35,273 bases of DNA from Myxacorys chilensis ATA2-1-KO14 (GCA_019359275.1 JAHHHP010000058.1:1-35273), one strand, 5' to 3'. Shown: positions 1 through 8,564, counted from the first letter of the stretch. The notes: generated by a model from the letters alone, not told the origin. A program made the numbers and translations.

Positions 1-87
1 GCTCGCACCTTGGGGTTCACTTCGATGGCTGCTGCCAAACGGCAGTTCGCCAATCAGTTGGACAAGGTTTTTCCCCTACTACAATGA
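1..87 (+). CDS. C-terminal end of an unidentified protein (cut by window edge)
   Basis: Frame 1 is open from the first base to a TGA at 85-87 and gives 28 residues ending in KVFPLLQ. The composition (Ala, Lys, Gln, Leu, ending in an amphipathic stretch) looks like the last helix of a real protein. The start lies outside the window, so I cannot name the family. A non-coding stretch with a HIP1 site near 125 follows. The frame is short enough to be open by chance. Confidence 0.4.
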   Translation, partial: ARTLGFTSMAAAKRQFANQLDKVFPLLQ

Positions 88-371
88 AACAGCCCTGCCG
101 GCATCATCCTCATTTGATAGAACTGCGATCGCTCAATCAATTTTGTGCCTGATCTAGCCCTGAAAATTTAGTCCAACTTTAGTCCATTCCCTCAAGCCTT
201 GAAATATTTCTGCTGAATTTCCCTGCTAGAAAAGCTTTTTATTGATTATATATTTTTTGAACTTCTGCCTGACCCGCAGAAGTCCAGAGGAGTGAGATAC
301 CGCCAGAACACTACCATAAATAATCGCCATGATTATTAGATCTGTTGGGAAACAAGGGATAATAACCAGCG

Positions 372-554
372 GTGCGCGATGTTCTACCCATGCTGAATCT
401 AGACAGCATTTTTAACCAGGATCGTCTACTACGCGCAATGACAGGTCTAAACTGCAAAGCGTTTGAGGCACTCCTGCTCGATTTTGCACAAGCTTATGAG
501 CAAAGTCGAGTTAGAAAGAGCCCAAACATGGTATCGACACCTAGAATTAAATGA
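372..554 (+). pseudogene. N-terminal fragment of an IS transposase (HTH/DDE_Tnp_4 type)
   Basis: The frame opens with GTG at 372, but the ATG at 390 is the more likely original start. It reads LDSIFNQDRLLRAMTGLNCK followed by a segment resembling FxxLLxxFAQAYEQ. This is the typical N-terminal helix-turn-helix of cyanobacterial IS5-superfamily transposases with a DDE_Tnp_4-type catalytic domain. After about 45 residues the family match is lost and the frame ends. No DDE catalytic region follows, because the DNA runs straight into the convergent GH3 gene, whose stop overlaps this one. Family assignment is from memory of related transposases; truncation is seen directly. Confidence 0.6.
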
Positions 555-2268
555 GTTCCTGAAATTCTTGTAACACCGTTAAGCCTGCTAAAAAACTGCG
601 CTCTTCACTAATGTGCGGGAACTTAAGTTGAGAATCAGGAATTCCTTTTTGCAGTTGGCGCTGACGGAGCATGGCAAAGCTACCAGGCGCGAGAATTCGG
701 AGGCGAGGAGGTGGAATATGATCTGGACGCTTCAAGGCGTAGGACATGTTTGCTGCTCGAAGCCGACGCTCGAAGCTACACAGAAAGGCTTGGGGATCGT
801 CGAGAGTTTGACCTGAAGCCAGTTCGATGTTCACCAAATAGTGGGCAGGAGATTCGTGTTCGGATAGCGTAATGCAGAAATCCTCCAAAATAATCCCAAC
901 CTCGCGTTGCAAGCCCTGCATAACTTGAGTGGCGTGAAATTCTGTAGTTTTTTCAGACGTAGATGACAGCAATCCGCCCGCGCGATAGCGAAAGACAATC
1001 AGCGGCGCTTGATGATAAAAACCTACCACTTCCACCACATCCCCAATATCGTATCGATAAAAGCCGCTGTAGTTTGTCATCAAAATTCGGTAGTGCTTTC
1101 CCACTTTGACTTCGGGAGCAAGTAAAGTTTTCGGATGGTCTGATTCCCATTGATCTTGGGGGACAAACTCAAAAAAACCGCTCTCAATTGCAACAATGCT
1201 TCCATCGACATTCACATCGGGATAGACGCTCATGTTGCCTTCTGCCGAAGCATAAACGGCTCCGAACACCGGAATGTCATCAAAATACTCAGGAAATCGT
1301 TCAAAGTAAAAATCTGAGGTGCCGCCGCGGGCGGTGACGATCGCAGATAGCCCTTCCCAAGCGTGTTTAGGCGTGAGCCGTCCCTGCACTTGCAGTACTC
1401 GCTTCAACTCATTTGCGCGACGGGGAGACGGGAACCATTGCTGCTCTAAAGTCACTCGCAATTCTGGTTCTAGCGGTAACCAACTTGCAATCGTGCCCGT
1501 CTCCAAGTCATGAATCAAATTTTCAGCATATTGCTCTAGATAGGCGCAGATGCGAAGAATCAGCATCGGGTAGTTGGCGGCGATCGCGCGAGTTGAAGCA
1601 GAGCGCAAAGCAAACAGTAAACACACGTAATGACGAGCTAAACTGTCTCCGATCAGCGTTGTTTGTGGTGGATGAGCAAAAATTTGGCTGAACAGAAATG
1701 GATTCATCCGAAACACGCCTGCCGCCGCCGAACCATAATCAATTCCCCCGCTTGTGCGCCCAAATAGCCGTGCGGGATTGGTGATCAAGGTTTTGCCAAA
1801 CTGATTTCCTCGCGATCCTGGGGACTTGGTTTTGTCAACCCTTTCGGAGCTTTGCGAAGCGAATCGCAGCGCATCATTCAGAAAGCCAATGCTGGTGAGG
1901 TTTGATCGACGCAGCGAATTTTGAAATCGAACTGTCACCGGAATCATTTTCTTCGTGCCCGTTGAACCACTGGTCAGACTGAAATAAGCCACCGGATCAG
2001 CCGTCAGAATATTTGGTTCGCCCCTCATCATGCGCTCGATATATGGCTCATAGCTGCTGTAAGGCAGCACGGGAACCTGTTCCTGAAATTGAGTGATCGC
2101 TTTAATGTCGCTTAACCCGTATTTTTGACCATATTCAGTCCTTTGATGCCGGTTTAAAACAGAGCGTAAGAACTGCTCTTGGACAGCTAACGTTCGACGA
2201 GTTTGACGCACAAAATTGGCTTTGGTTGCTTTAGCAATGGTCACTAAAACAGGTAATAAATTTGTCAT
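547..2268 (-). CDS. GH3-family acyl-adenylate/amide synthetase-like protein
   Basis: The 573-residue protein has the hallmarks of the GH3 (auxin-responsive promoter) branch of the ANL adenylating superfamily. These are the ATP-binding loop SLTSGSTGTKK (about 97-107), the second nucleotide motif YASAEG (about 339-344), YRYDIGDVV (about 404-412), and a hinge/C-terminal segment with FRYRAG and SEKTTE (about 426-443). Plant GH3 enzymes adenylate a carboxylate hormone such as indole-acetate or jasmonate and join it to an amino acid. Bacterial members have mostly unknown substrates, so only ATP-dependent acyl activation is inferred here. The length fits the family. The start ATG at 2268 is followed by a helical N-terminus as in relatives. 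A DedA gene lies 24 bases upstream on the same strand, so the two are probably co-transcribed. Confidence 0.88.
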   Translation of the reverse strand: MTNLLPVLVTIAKATKANFVRQTRRTLAVQEQFLRSVLNRHQRTEYGQKYGLSDIKAITQFQEQVPVLPYSSYEPYIERMMRGEPNILTADPVAYFSLTSGSTGTKKMIPVTVRFQNSLRRSNLTSIGFLNDALRFASQSSERVDKTKSPGSRGNQFGKTLITNPARLFGRTSGGIDYGSAAAGVFRMNPFLFSQIFAHPPQTTLIGDSLARHYVCLLFALRSASTRAIAANYPMLILRICAYLEQYAENLIHDLETGTIASWLPLEPELRVTLEQQWFPSPRRANELKRVLQVQGRLTPKHAWEGLSAIVTARGGTSDFYFERFPEYFDDIPVFGAVYASAEGNMSVYPDVNVDGSIVAIESGFFEFVPQDQWESDHPKTLLAPEVKVGKHYRILMTNYSGFYRYDIGDVVEVVGFYHQAPLIVFRYRAGGLLSSTSEKTTEFHATQVMQGLQREVGIILEDFCITLSEHESPAHYLVNIELASGQTLDDPQAFLCSFERRLRAANMSYALKRPDHIPPPRLRILAPGSFAMLRQRQLQKGIPDSQLKFPHISEERSFLAGLTVLQEFQELI

Positions 2269-2292
2269 TTCGAGCTTGCCACTCCAATTCGT

Positions 2293-2868
2293 TTATCTTT
2301 TGCGCTTCAACAACCAAACCATCACGATCGCAATTAGAACCGCGACGCCGATGCGAACAAAACTTCCATAATGGTTAACAACCTGATATTGAGCACCTAG
2401 TAAGTATCCTGCATAGGCAAGGATTCCTTGCCATGCGCTCGCACTCGCCACAAGACACAGCAGAAACAATCCTAAATTCATCTGGCTCATGCCAGCAGGC
2501 AATGCGATCAGCGTCCGAATGATGGGAATAAATTGGCTCAAGAGGACTGCTTGACTACCAGCCTGGTCGAACCATTGCTTTGCTCGCTGAATATCGCGGG
2601 TTGATAGCTTGAGCCATCGATGCTGTCTAGCCCATGCTGTGAGACGCTCTTCACCAACATATCTGCCTGCCCAATACCACGGAATCGATCCAGCGATTCT
2701 GCCCATCACACCCGCGATCACGACTCCTACAAGATTGAGCTTGCCCTGGGCCGTAATGAATCCAGCCATCGGCAACACTAACTCTTGTGGAATCGGAAAC
2801 AAAAAGACGAGTAGAAAAACGCCCAGATAGCCCAAGGCGACTACAAGGTCACTGGGTTGTGCTAGCAT
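2293..2868 (-). CDS. DedA family (VTT domain) membrane protein
   Basis: The 191-residue hydrophobic protein has the DedA/SNARE-associated (VTT) architecture. A short N-terminal helix leads into FPIPQELVLPMAG (about 24-36), the conserved re-entrant loop with Pro and Glu. Next come a Gly-rich helix, the amphipathic GRYVGEERL region, and a second loop QFIPIIRTLIALPAGM (about 112-127) carrying the conserved Arg. Two further membrane helices and a KRKR end follow. DedA proteins are inner-membrane transporters or scramblases implicated in undecaprenyl phosphate or phospholipid recycling and envelope homeostasis. The substrate here is unknown. It is the first gene of a two-gene minus-strand unit with the GH3-like gene. 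Confidence 0.9.
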   Translation of the reverse strand: MLAQPSDLVVALGYLGVFLLVFLFPIPQELVLPMAGFITAQGKLNLVGVVIAGVMGRIAGSIPWYWAGRYVGEERLTAWARQHRWLKLSTRDIQRAKQWFDQAGSQAVLLSQFIPIIRTLIALPAGMSQMNLGLFLLCLVASASAWQGILAYAGYLLGAQYQVVNHYGSFVRIGVAVLIAIVMVWLLKRKR

Positions 2869-3299
2869 TCCGTTCGGTCAGGTTGTACAGCCATTTAGAA
2901 TACCTCTGCCGGCTTTTCTAACATTTTCGCGTGAATAAATGTGGATTTGTTGCATTGAATTACGGACTCTACTGCATAGCGTGCTTAATGAATGTAATTC
3001 CAACATCGTCCCCTAGTAATATGCAGCAGAACGATGACCAGACAATCTATGCAATCGTCTTGTACAGCGTCCAGTCAAATAGGACCTTCTCAACCTGAAG
3101 TGGAAAAACCTGCTCAACAATTTGCGCTTGGTGATTGAACCGTAGATTGTCTTCGATCGTCTCAAGCAGTGGTTCAAAGTGATTGAGATTCTATCTTTGG
3201 CACAAGGATTTGCTGTATTGAATGAGCAAATGCAATGGTTCTACTGTGCAGTCATTCATGATCTATTGCTGCGTCGCATTCTGTTTGACTTTGCCTATA
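2869..3299. other. Gene-poor decay zone before the IS5 element
   Basis: No intact gene is seen. A 34-codon frame (3034-3138, plus) and the tail of an open frame from 3146 to the IS border are the only coding-like stretches. The second reads into the IS and is described separately. The sequence at 3067-3081 (GCGTCCAGTCAAATA) matches 14 of 15 bases at 4251-4265 on the other side of the IS. The upstream part (2869-3000) should contain the promoter of the minus-strand dedA gene, but I cannot point to convincing -35/-10 boxes. Confidence 0.4.
3146..3298 (+). pseudogene. Unidentified frame disrupted by the IS5-family insertion
   Basis: After a TAG at 3143-3145 the plus frame stays open into the IS. 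It reads with a coding-like composition, including LKQWFKVIEIL, LNEQMQWFYCAVIHDLLLRR and ILFDFAY. If the IS is removed at its TATA duplication, the same frame continues from 4229 as TPSSCRTVRPVK and then stops (TAA, ending at 4264). I do not recognise the family. It may itself be the C-terminal relic of an older transposase. The continuity across the excised element is seen directly; that it was ever a functional gene is inferred. Confidence 0.35.
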
Positions 3300-4224
3300 G
3301 AACCCATTTGAGATCTTTTAGAATAGGAATTAGGAACGCAAACTCGCCTAATTTAGATGCTATGCCCCATTCCAGCGACCTCACCGATGAGGAATGGGAC
3401 CTCTTTGAACCCCTGTTGCTTGAAATCTTACCCAAGAAGAAACAAACCCGTCCATCGAATTGGACAAAACGAGACATCGTCAACGGTGTCCTCTATCAAC
3501 TCAAAAATGGGTGTAACTGGTGTGACCTACCCAAAGACTTGCCCCCTTATTCAACTGTCTATTGGCACTACAAGCAGTGGCGAGGTGCAGGTGTGTTTGA
3601 ACAGTTGATCAAAGTGTTACATGAACAGGTCAGGGAGCAGGTGAAAAAAGACCGAAATGGACAACCTTAATCATGATTGATTCACAAGCGGTGAAGAACA
3701 CCTGCAATGCGAGTGTGGATTCAAAAGGGTATTGTTTTTACAAGGTAACCATGGGATAAAGCGGCACCTTGCCATTGATACGCTTGGCTTCCCCTTTTTC
3801 ACCCACTGCACCGCTGCTAATAGCTCTGATGATGTGGGATTAGTTGAGATGTTAACGCTCAATATCGACTATTTCCAGACAAAGCCAGTCAATATCTCTA
3901 AAATTACGATCTTGCTCGACCACAGCTATCACATTGACGATTTGACCCATGAGCTAGAGCAGGTTTATTCCCAGATCATGACAAAAATCAAATTTGAGTT
4001 GTTAACTAAGCCCTCGAAACAACAAAAGGCAGAGCAAGGAAAATCTGGATTTGTTCCAGCCATTGCAAGATGGCTCATTGAGCGTTCCAATGCTTGGATG
4101 GAGCGCTGTAAGATTCTGGTGAAGAACTTTGAGAGAACTCTAGCCAACGCCACAACCAAACTCAACCTTTGCTTCATTCAGCTCATACGGCTTGCAGCCT
4201 CTCCTTAAGCTCTCAAATGGGTTC
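3300..4224 (+). mobile_element. IS5-family insertion sequence (IS1031-like), 925 bp, decayed
   Basis: The ends are a perfect 14-bp inverted repeat: GAACCCATTTGAGA at 3300-3313 and TCTCAAATGGGTTC at 4211-4224. Both sides are flanked by TATA (3296-3299 and 4225-4228), which fits a short TA-rich target duplication as used by the IS5 family. Because TATA is self-complementary, the exact border is ambiguous by up to four bases. The single transposase gene fills the element. The right repeat begins two bases after the transposase stop. The element is probably immobile because of a frameshift in the transposase. Confidence 0.85.
3362..4208 (+). pseudogene. IS5-family transposase, frameshifted
   Basis: The start ATG at 3362 begins an N-terminal domain of the DUF4096 type (DLTDEEWDLFEPLL, then LKNGCNWCDLPKDLPP). 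A catalytic DDE_Tnp_1-type region follows, with Asp in MIDSQAVKNT, Asp in ILLDHSYH and Glu in WLIERSNAW. The coding path needs three frames. The first runs to TAA at 3668-3670. A -1 shift at the A6G run (GTGAAAAAAG, 3641-3650) carries it into KRPKWTTLIMIDSQAVKN and then SVDSKGYCFYK. That frame ends at TAA 3757-3759, where one base near 3751 is missing compared with the expected Asn codon. The rest lies in the third frame to 4208. The first shift could be programmed; the second looks like a true deletion, so the gene is probably dead. Confidence 0.85.
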
Positions 4225-4261
4225 TATACGCCGTCATCCTGTAGAACGGTGCGTCCAGTGA

Positions 4262-4444
4262 AATAAAGTTGCCACGAGTGGCTTTGCTAAGCTTCAAAGG
4301 AACGCTCTAAACAACCTCAGCGGCATTGAAGTTGTTGACGTTAAAACTGCCTTTGTTTCCGTTACCGCGTTGCAGCCTTCTGCGATCGCGCAGGTCAATT
4401 CTTCCGCAAAAGGCCGCTTTGTCCAGTTCCCTAACAGGTGGTGA
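4262..4444 (+). pseudogene. Possible C-terminal relic of an unidentified gene
   Basis: Between a TGA at 4259-4261 and a TGA at 4442-4444 the plus frame is open for about 60 codons. It reads like protein: LQRNALNNLSGIEVVDVKTA, then FVSVTALQPSAIAQVN, ending GRFVQFPNRW. It has no plausible start or ribosome site and lies just beyond the IS5 insertion. It could be the tail of a gene broken by earlier rearrangement. A single HIP1 site accounts for the SAIAQ segment. The family is not recognised. Confidence 0.25.
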
Positions 4445-4485
4445 TGACCCCTAGGATGGCTCCGTTGCCTGCGGATCAACTTTTG

Positions 4486-4725
4486 CTACCAAGTCGGATC
4501 GAAAAACAGATTAATCGTTAACTCCTCACGCCCGCATGGCACAGCCGAAATACAGCTACACACCGATTCCTCACCATCGATCTCGACTTCACACGCATGA
4601 CAAGACCCCATCAAACAGCCCGTGGGAATTGAAATGCCTGCCCGATCTGCAACTTGAAGCAACGGTTCTCCCACTTCGGCAGTGGTTACGACATCGTCGG
4701 GCAAAAATCGAATGCGAATGCTCAT
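4486..4725 (-). CDS. Small 2Fe-2S ferredoxin-like protein
   Basis: The 79-residue protein resembles the plant-type ferredoxin fold. Three cysteines form the cluster loop CLMGSCHAC (C37, C42, C45; CX4CX2C). A fourth ligand is probably C64 in AVPCG, although C56 and C58 are also available. The N-terminal beta strand IRIRFLPD and the helix LLQVADRAGI are typical of this fold. It is shorter than photosynthetic ferredoxins (about 97 residues) because the stretch between the third and fourth cysteine is about 10 residues shorter. The role is electron transfer to an unknown partner. cobQ lies 156 bases upstream on the same strand, with a plus-strand terminator between them, so co-transcription is uncertain. 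Confidence 0.85.
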   Translation of the reverse strand: MSIRIRFLPDDVVTTAEVGEPLLQVADRAGISIPTGCLMGSCHACEVEIDGEESVCSCISAVPCGREELTINLFFDPTW

Positions 4726-4834
4726 GATGCAATTCTAAAGAATATCTAAACGCAACGGGTTGACCCGCCGCTTTAAGTTTAGTGTGTAAGACAAGGACAA
4801 ACGGGTACGTTGCACCGAAAGGGTTAGGGATAAG

Positions 4835-4871
4835 AGCGCATTCAGGATTGCTGGTGCGCTTGTTTTTTTTT
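4835..4871 (+). terminator. Intrinsic terminator on the plus strand between cobQ and the ferredoxin gene
   Basis: AGCGCA (4835-4840) pairs with TGCGCT (4855-4860), and the plus strand then runs into TG and a T-tract to 4871. The T-run is on the strand opposite to both neighbouring genes. As written it would stop a plus-strand transcript, not the minus-strand cobQ message. The loop is long (14 bases) and the stem short, so strength is uncertain. Confidence 0.5.
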
Positions 4872-4881
4872 GCGAATGGGG

Positions 4882-6354
<1,473 letters not shown>

Positions 6355-6420
6355 TTAGAGAGACCTCCGGGGCAAGCTGAGAACAAGGGACGATGCGGAC
6401 GCAAGAAGGGGTAGGGCATG

Positions 6421-6529
6421 AGGGATGAGGGATGAGGGATGAAAGGTTAAATGAGGATGAGATTTCAGCAGCGAATTGTCATTAACCAAAAAACACATAT
6501 TCATCCTTCATCCCTCATCCCTCATCCCT
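6421..6529. repeat. Inverted tandem heptamer repeat (GGGATGA / TCATCCC)
   Basis: Three copies of the heptamer AGGGATG run in tandem at 6421-6443, and their exact reverse complement (23 of 23 bases) lies at 6507-6529. The arms are separated by 63 bases. Transcribed, this gives a very long stem. It lies between the upstream minus-strand gene (stop at 6534) and the start of cobQ (6354), so it could terminate or process the upstream message. Short tandem heptamer repeats of this kind are common in cyanobacterial genomes. Confidence 0.85.
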
Positions 6530-6533
6530 TCCA

Positions 6534-6944
6534 CTAAAACGGTAACCTGACCCAACGACTGAATGCATTGTAAAAGCGATCGCTTAAGCTAGGCCGATCT
6601 ACTCTGCCTTTGGTTTGCCAAGTCTGAACGAGTTGACGACCGAGCGGGGTCAGACGGAAACTGTCGGTTAGTCCTTGTCCGTCTACTTCGCGTCGCAGCA
6701 GACCGACCTGAATTAGCCATAGGAGTTCGGATTCGGCGGCAAGTTCGAGCAGGGGGCGGCGGGTGTACTGATGCTGAACGCCAGATGTGCCCGCGATCGC
6801 ACCTAAAGCGACGCTTTGGGCAATCATCGCCGCATAGAGTTTGAGCCGAAACGGAGCGCAACGAACCGCGCGGGCGGCTCTATCGATTGTGCGCTGAGTG
6901 TAATAAATGGGTGTAGGAGACGTTGTAGAAGTCATTGAGAACAA
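6534..6944 (-). CDS. Npun_F0494-like conserved cyanobacterial protein
   Basis: The 136-residue protein resembles the cyanobacterial family named after Npun_F0494, judged from the run YTQRTIDRAARAVRCAPFRL, a helix rich in Ala and Ser, and the C-terminal segment LLWLIQVGLLRREVDGQG then SFRLTPLGRQLV. That last part looks like a winged-helix or small DNA-binding fold (helix, helix, beta hairpin), but no function is established. There is no signal peptide or clear membrane helix. The start could be the ATG at 6944 or the one three codons later. cobQ lies 179 bases downstream on the same strand, separated by the inverted heptamer repeat. The family name is from memory. Confidence 0.7.
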   Translation of the reverse strand: MFSMTSTTSPTPIYYTQRTIDRAARAVRCAPFRLKLYAAMIAQSVALGAIAGTSGVQHQYTRRPLLELAAESELLWLIQVGLLRREVDGQGLTDSFRLTPLGRQLVQTWQTKGRVDRPSLSDRFYNAFSRWVRLPF

Positions 6945-7124
6945 ACTGCTGGAGAAGTGAAAATCCTAACTAGAGTTGAAAATCTTAACTAACAGTATTC
7001 TAAAAATGTTTTACTCCATCAATTGACAGAATCGGCAAAACCATTCTCTCGTTGTCATTAAATTTAGTACGCTGGTAGTATTTTCTACAGTAACAAAAGA
7101 ACTGGGTTGTGAAATTCAAAATCA

Positions 7125-7304
7125 TTAAGAAATCATGATTTGCGAGTCCGGCAGCGGAACTCTATTTACTCCGTTGCCAAAATAACTCTTAGATAGATCC
7201 CCATTCCAGTTAATACGGTTGAGATGCGCCGCAGGATTCCTAGTAAGCCAAAGATTGAGTGGATCTGTTTTTAGCGACTCTACAACTTCAGCAGGAACCA
7301 CCAT
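7125..7304 (-). CDS. Possible small hypothetical protein (59 residues)
   Basis: An open frame on the minus strand from ATG 7304 to TAA 7125 gives a 59-residue soluble peptide beginning MVVPAEVVESLKTDPLNLWL. There is no Shine-Dalgarno sequence before the ATG, and an upstream TTG at 7313 is the only alternative. The composition is plausible for protein, but I recognise no family. It sits alone between two unrelated genes, so it may not be expressed. Confidence 0.25.
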   Translation of the reverse strand: MVVPAEVVESLKTDPLNLWLTRNPAAHLNRINWNGDLSKSYFGNGVNRVPLPDSQIMIS

Positions 7305-7421
7305 TAATTTCAATTCGTTGAATCGACTGACTCACAAGTTAGAAGACTACACTAGAAGCGGACTTGCGGATACACTCGCGCTGCCAAATCAGTGAACTAA
7401 AGAGCATAAGGACAACAGAGG

Positions 7422-8492
7422 ATGGCGCTACAGAAATTTCAGCATTTCATGCTGAAGGAGATTTATGAGCAACCAGAGGTGATTCGTCACTCCCTCAGCG
7501 ATCCTACTGAAGCGTTTCAGGTGTTGCCAACATTAGATCAGGTTGAAGAGATTCAAATTCTCGCCTGTGGAACCAGTTTTCATGCTGGGCTAATTGGGCA
7601 ATTTTTATTAGAACAAGTCGCGGGAATTCCAACGCGAGTGCGATCGGCGTCAGAATTTCTTGCTGCTCCATTCCCCCGGTTCCGAAACACTTTAGTTGTG
7701 GTAGTTAGCCAATCGGGAGAAACAGCCGATGTCTTAGCGGCAATGCAGGTTGTAAAACAATCTTCTCCGGGTGGGGCTTTCAACATTCTCGCGATCACTA
7801 ACAATTCCCAAAGCTCCATCGCTACCGAAGCCGATTATGAGATTTCTGTTGCGGCTGGCATTGAAACAAGTGTTGCTGCCACTAAGACCTTCACAGCACA
7901 GTTAGCGCTGTTCTACGGCTTAGCATTTTTCTACGCCCGACAAGGACAGCGTTTGAGTAACGAACAGTTAAAAGGGTGGAACGCTCAGTTGGATGCTCTA
8001 CCCGCACAGGTGGAGAAGGTACTGCAACAAGAAGCTACAATCACTGCGATCGCAGCTTCTCTAAAAGACACGAAAACTCTCATGCTGTTAGGTACAGGAA
8101 TTAATTATCCGATCGCGCTAGAAGGCGCACTGAAACTGAAAGAAACCACCTATACCCATGCAGAAGGCTATGCAGCAGGGGAATTTCTTCACGGGCCGAT
8201 TGCCCTGTTAGATCAAACCATTCCTACGATCGCGATCTGTCCTTCTCAGCGCTCTAGATCAGCCAGTGCAGAGCGCATGCTTAAAGTGGCTCAAAAAATC
8301 AGCAGTAACGGCAGTGATGTAATTCTGCTGGGCGGGTCTGATGCTGCGATCGTGCTTCCGCCCTGTGAGGAGTTATTGTCTCCATTTCTGAACATCGTCC
8401 CGCTGCAACTCTTGGCCTATCACCTTGCGATCTCCCGCAATATTGATGTCGATCATCCGAGAAATATCACAAAATCCCTCAAATCTTCCTAA
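7422..8492 (+). CDS. GlmS-like double SIS-domain sugar-phosphate isomerase/deaminase lacking the glutaminase domain
   Basis: The 356-residue protein matches only the C-terminal half of glucosamine-6-phosphate synthase. It starts at the interdomain linker (FMLKEIYEQPEVI). SIS domain 1 has ACGTSFHAG (48-56) and SQSGET (96-101). SIS domain 2 has LLGTGINYPIALEGALKLKE (222-241), HAEGYAAGEFLHGP (246-259) and the C-terminal NIDVDHPRNITKS. The family's isomerase residues appear kept: the KLKE lysine/glutamate (about 238-241), the HAE histidine and a C-terminal lysine. The amidotransferase domain of about 240 residues with its N-terminal Cys is absent. It may be an ammonia-dependent GlmS or GlmD, or a NagB-II-type deaminase that interconverts fructose-6-P and glucosamine-6-P. 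ATG follows an AGGACAACAGAGG ribosome site. No nagA-type gene is adjacent. Confidence 0.85.
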   Translation: MALQKFQHFMLKEIYEQPEVIRHSLSDPTEAFQVLPTLDQVEEIQILACGTSFHAGLIGQFLLEQVAGIPTRVRSASEFLAAPFPRFRNTLVVVVSQSGETADVLAAMQVVKQSSPGGAFNILAITNNSQSSIATEADYEISVAAGIETSVAATKTFTAQLALFYGLAFFYARQGQRLSNEQLKGWNAQLDALPAQVEKVLQQEATITAIAASLKDTKTLMLLGTGINYPIALEGALKLKETTYTHAEGYAAGEFLHGPIALLDQTIPTIAICPSQRSRSASAERMLKVAQKISSNGSDVILLGGSDAAIVLPPCEELLSPFLNIVPLQLLAYHLAISRNIDVDHPRNITKSLKSS

Positions 8493-8500
8493 AGCCTCTG

Positions 8501-8514
8501 TTGTTCTAGAACAA
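8501..8514. promoter_or_regulatory. 14-bp perfect palindrome, operator or processing hairpin candidate
   Basis: TTGTTCTAGAACAA is perfectly self-complementary. It lies 9 bases after the stop of the SIS gene and about 50 bases before the SLH gene. It is followed by TTTG, which is too short for a firm terminator. A dimeric-regulator operator is the alternative. Only the symmetry is seen; the function is inferred. Confidence 0.35.
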
Positions 8515-8545
8515 TTTGCTTTAGGATTTGGAGGAATAAATTGCT

Positions 8546-8563
8546 ATGAGAGTTTGTCTCTAA
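8546..8563 (+). other. Five-codon upstream open reading frame (MRVCL) with strong ribosome site
   Basis: A GGAGG at 8530-8534 stands 11 bases before ATG 8546, which opens a five-codon frame (Met-Arg-Val-Cys-Leu) ending in TAA at 8561-8563. One base later comes the ATG (8565) of the SLH gene. The ribosome site is better placed for the mini-frame than for the SLH start, 30 bases away, so translation of the SLH gene may depend on re-initiation. Confidence 0.4.
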
Positions 8564-8564
8564 A

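Noticed and set aside
3179..3361. Extending the IS5 transposase start upstream to GTG 3179
   Set aside because: This part lies outside the left terminal repeat of the element (3300), so it belongs to the disrupted host frame, not to the transposase.
6421..6529. CRISPR array
   Set aside because: The units are 7 bases, in direct contact and inverted in the second arm; there are no spacers and no cas genes.
6355..6533. Cobalamin riboswitch before cobQ
   Set aside because: The leader is short and dominated by the heptamer repeat; I see no B12-box-like segment.
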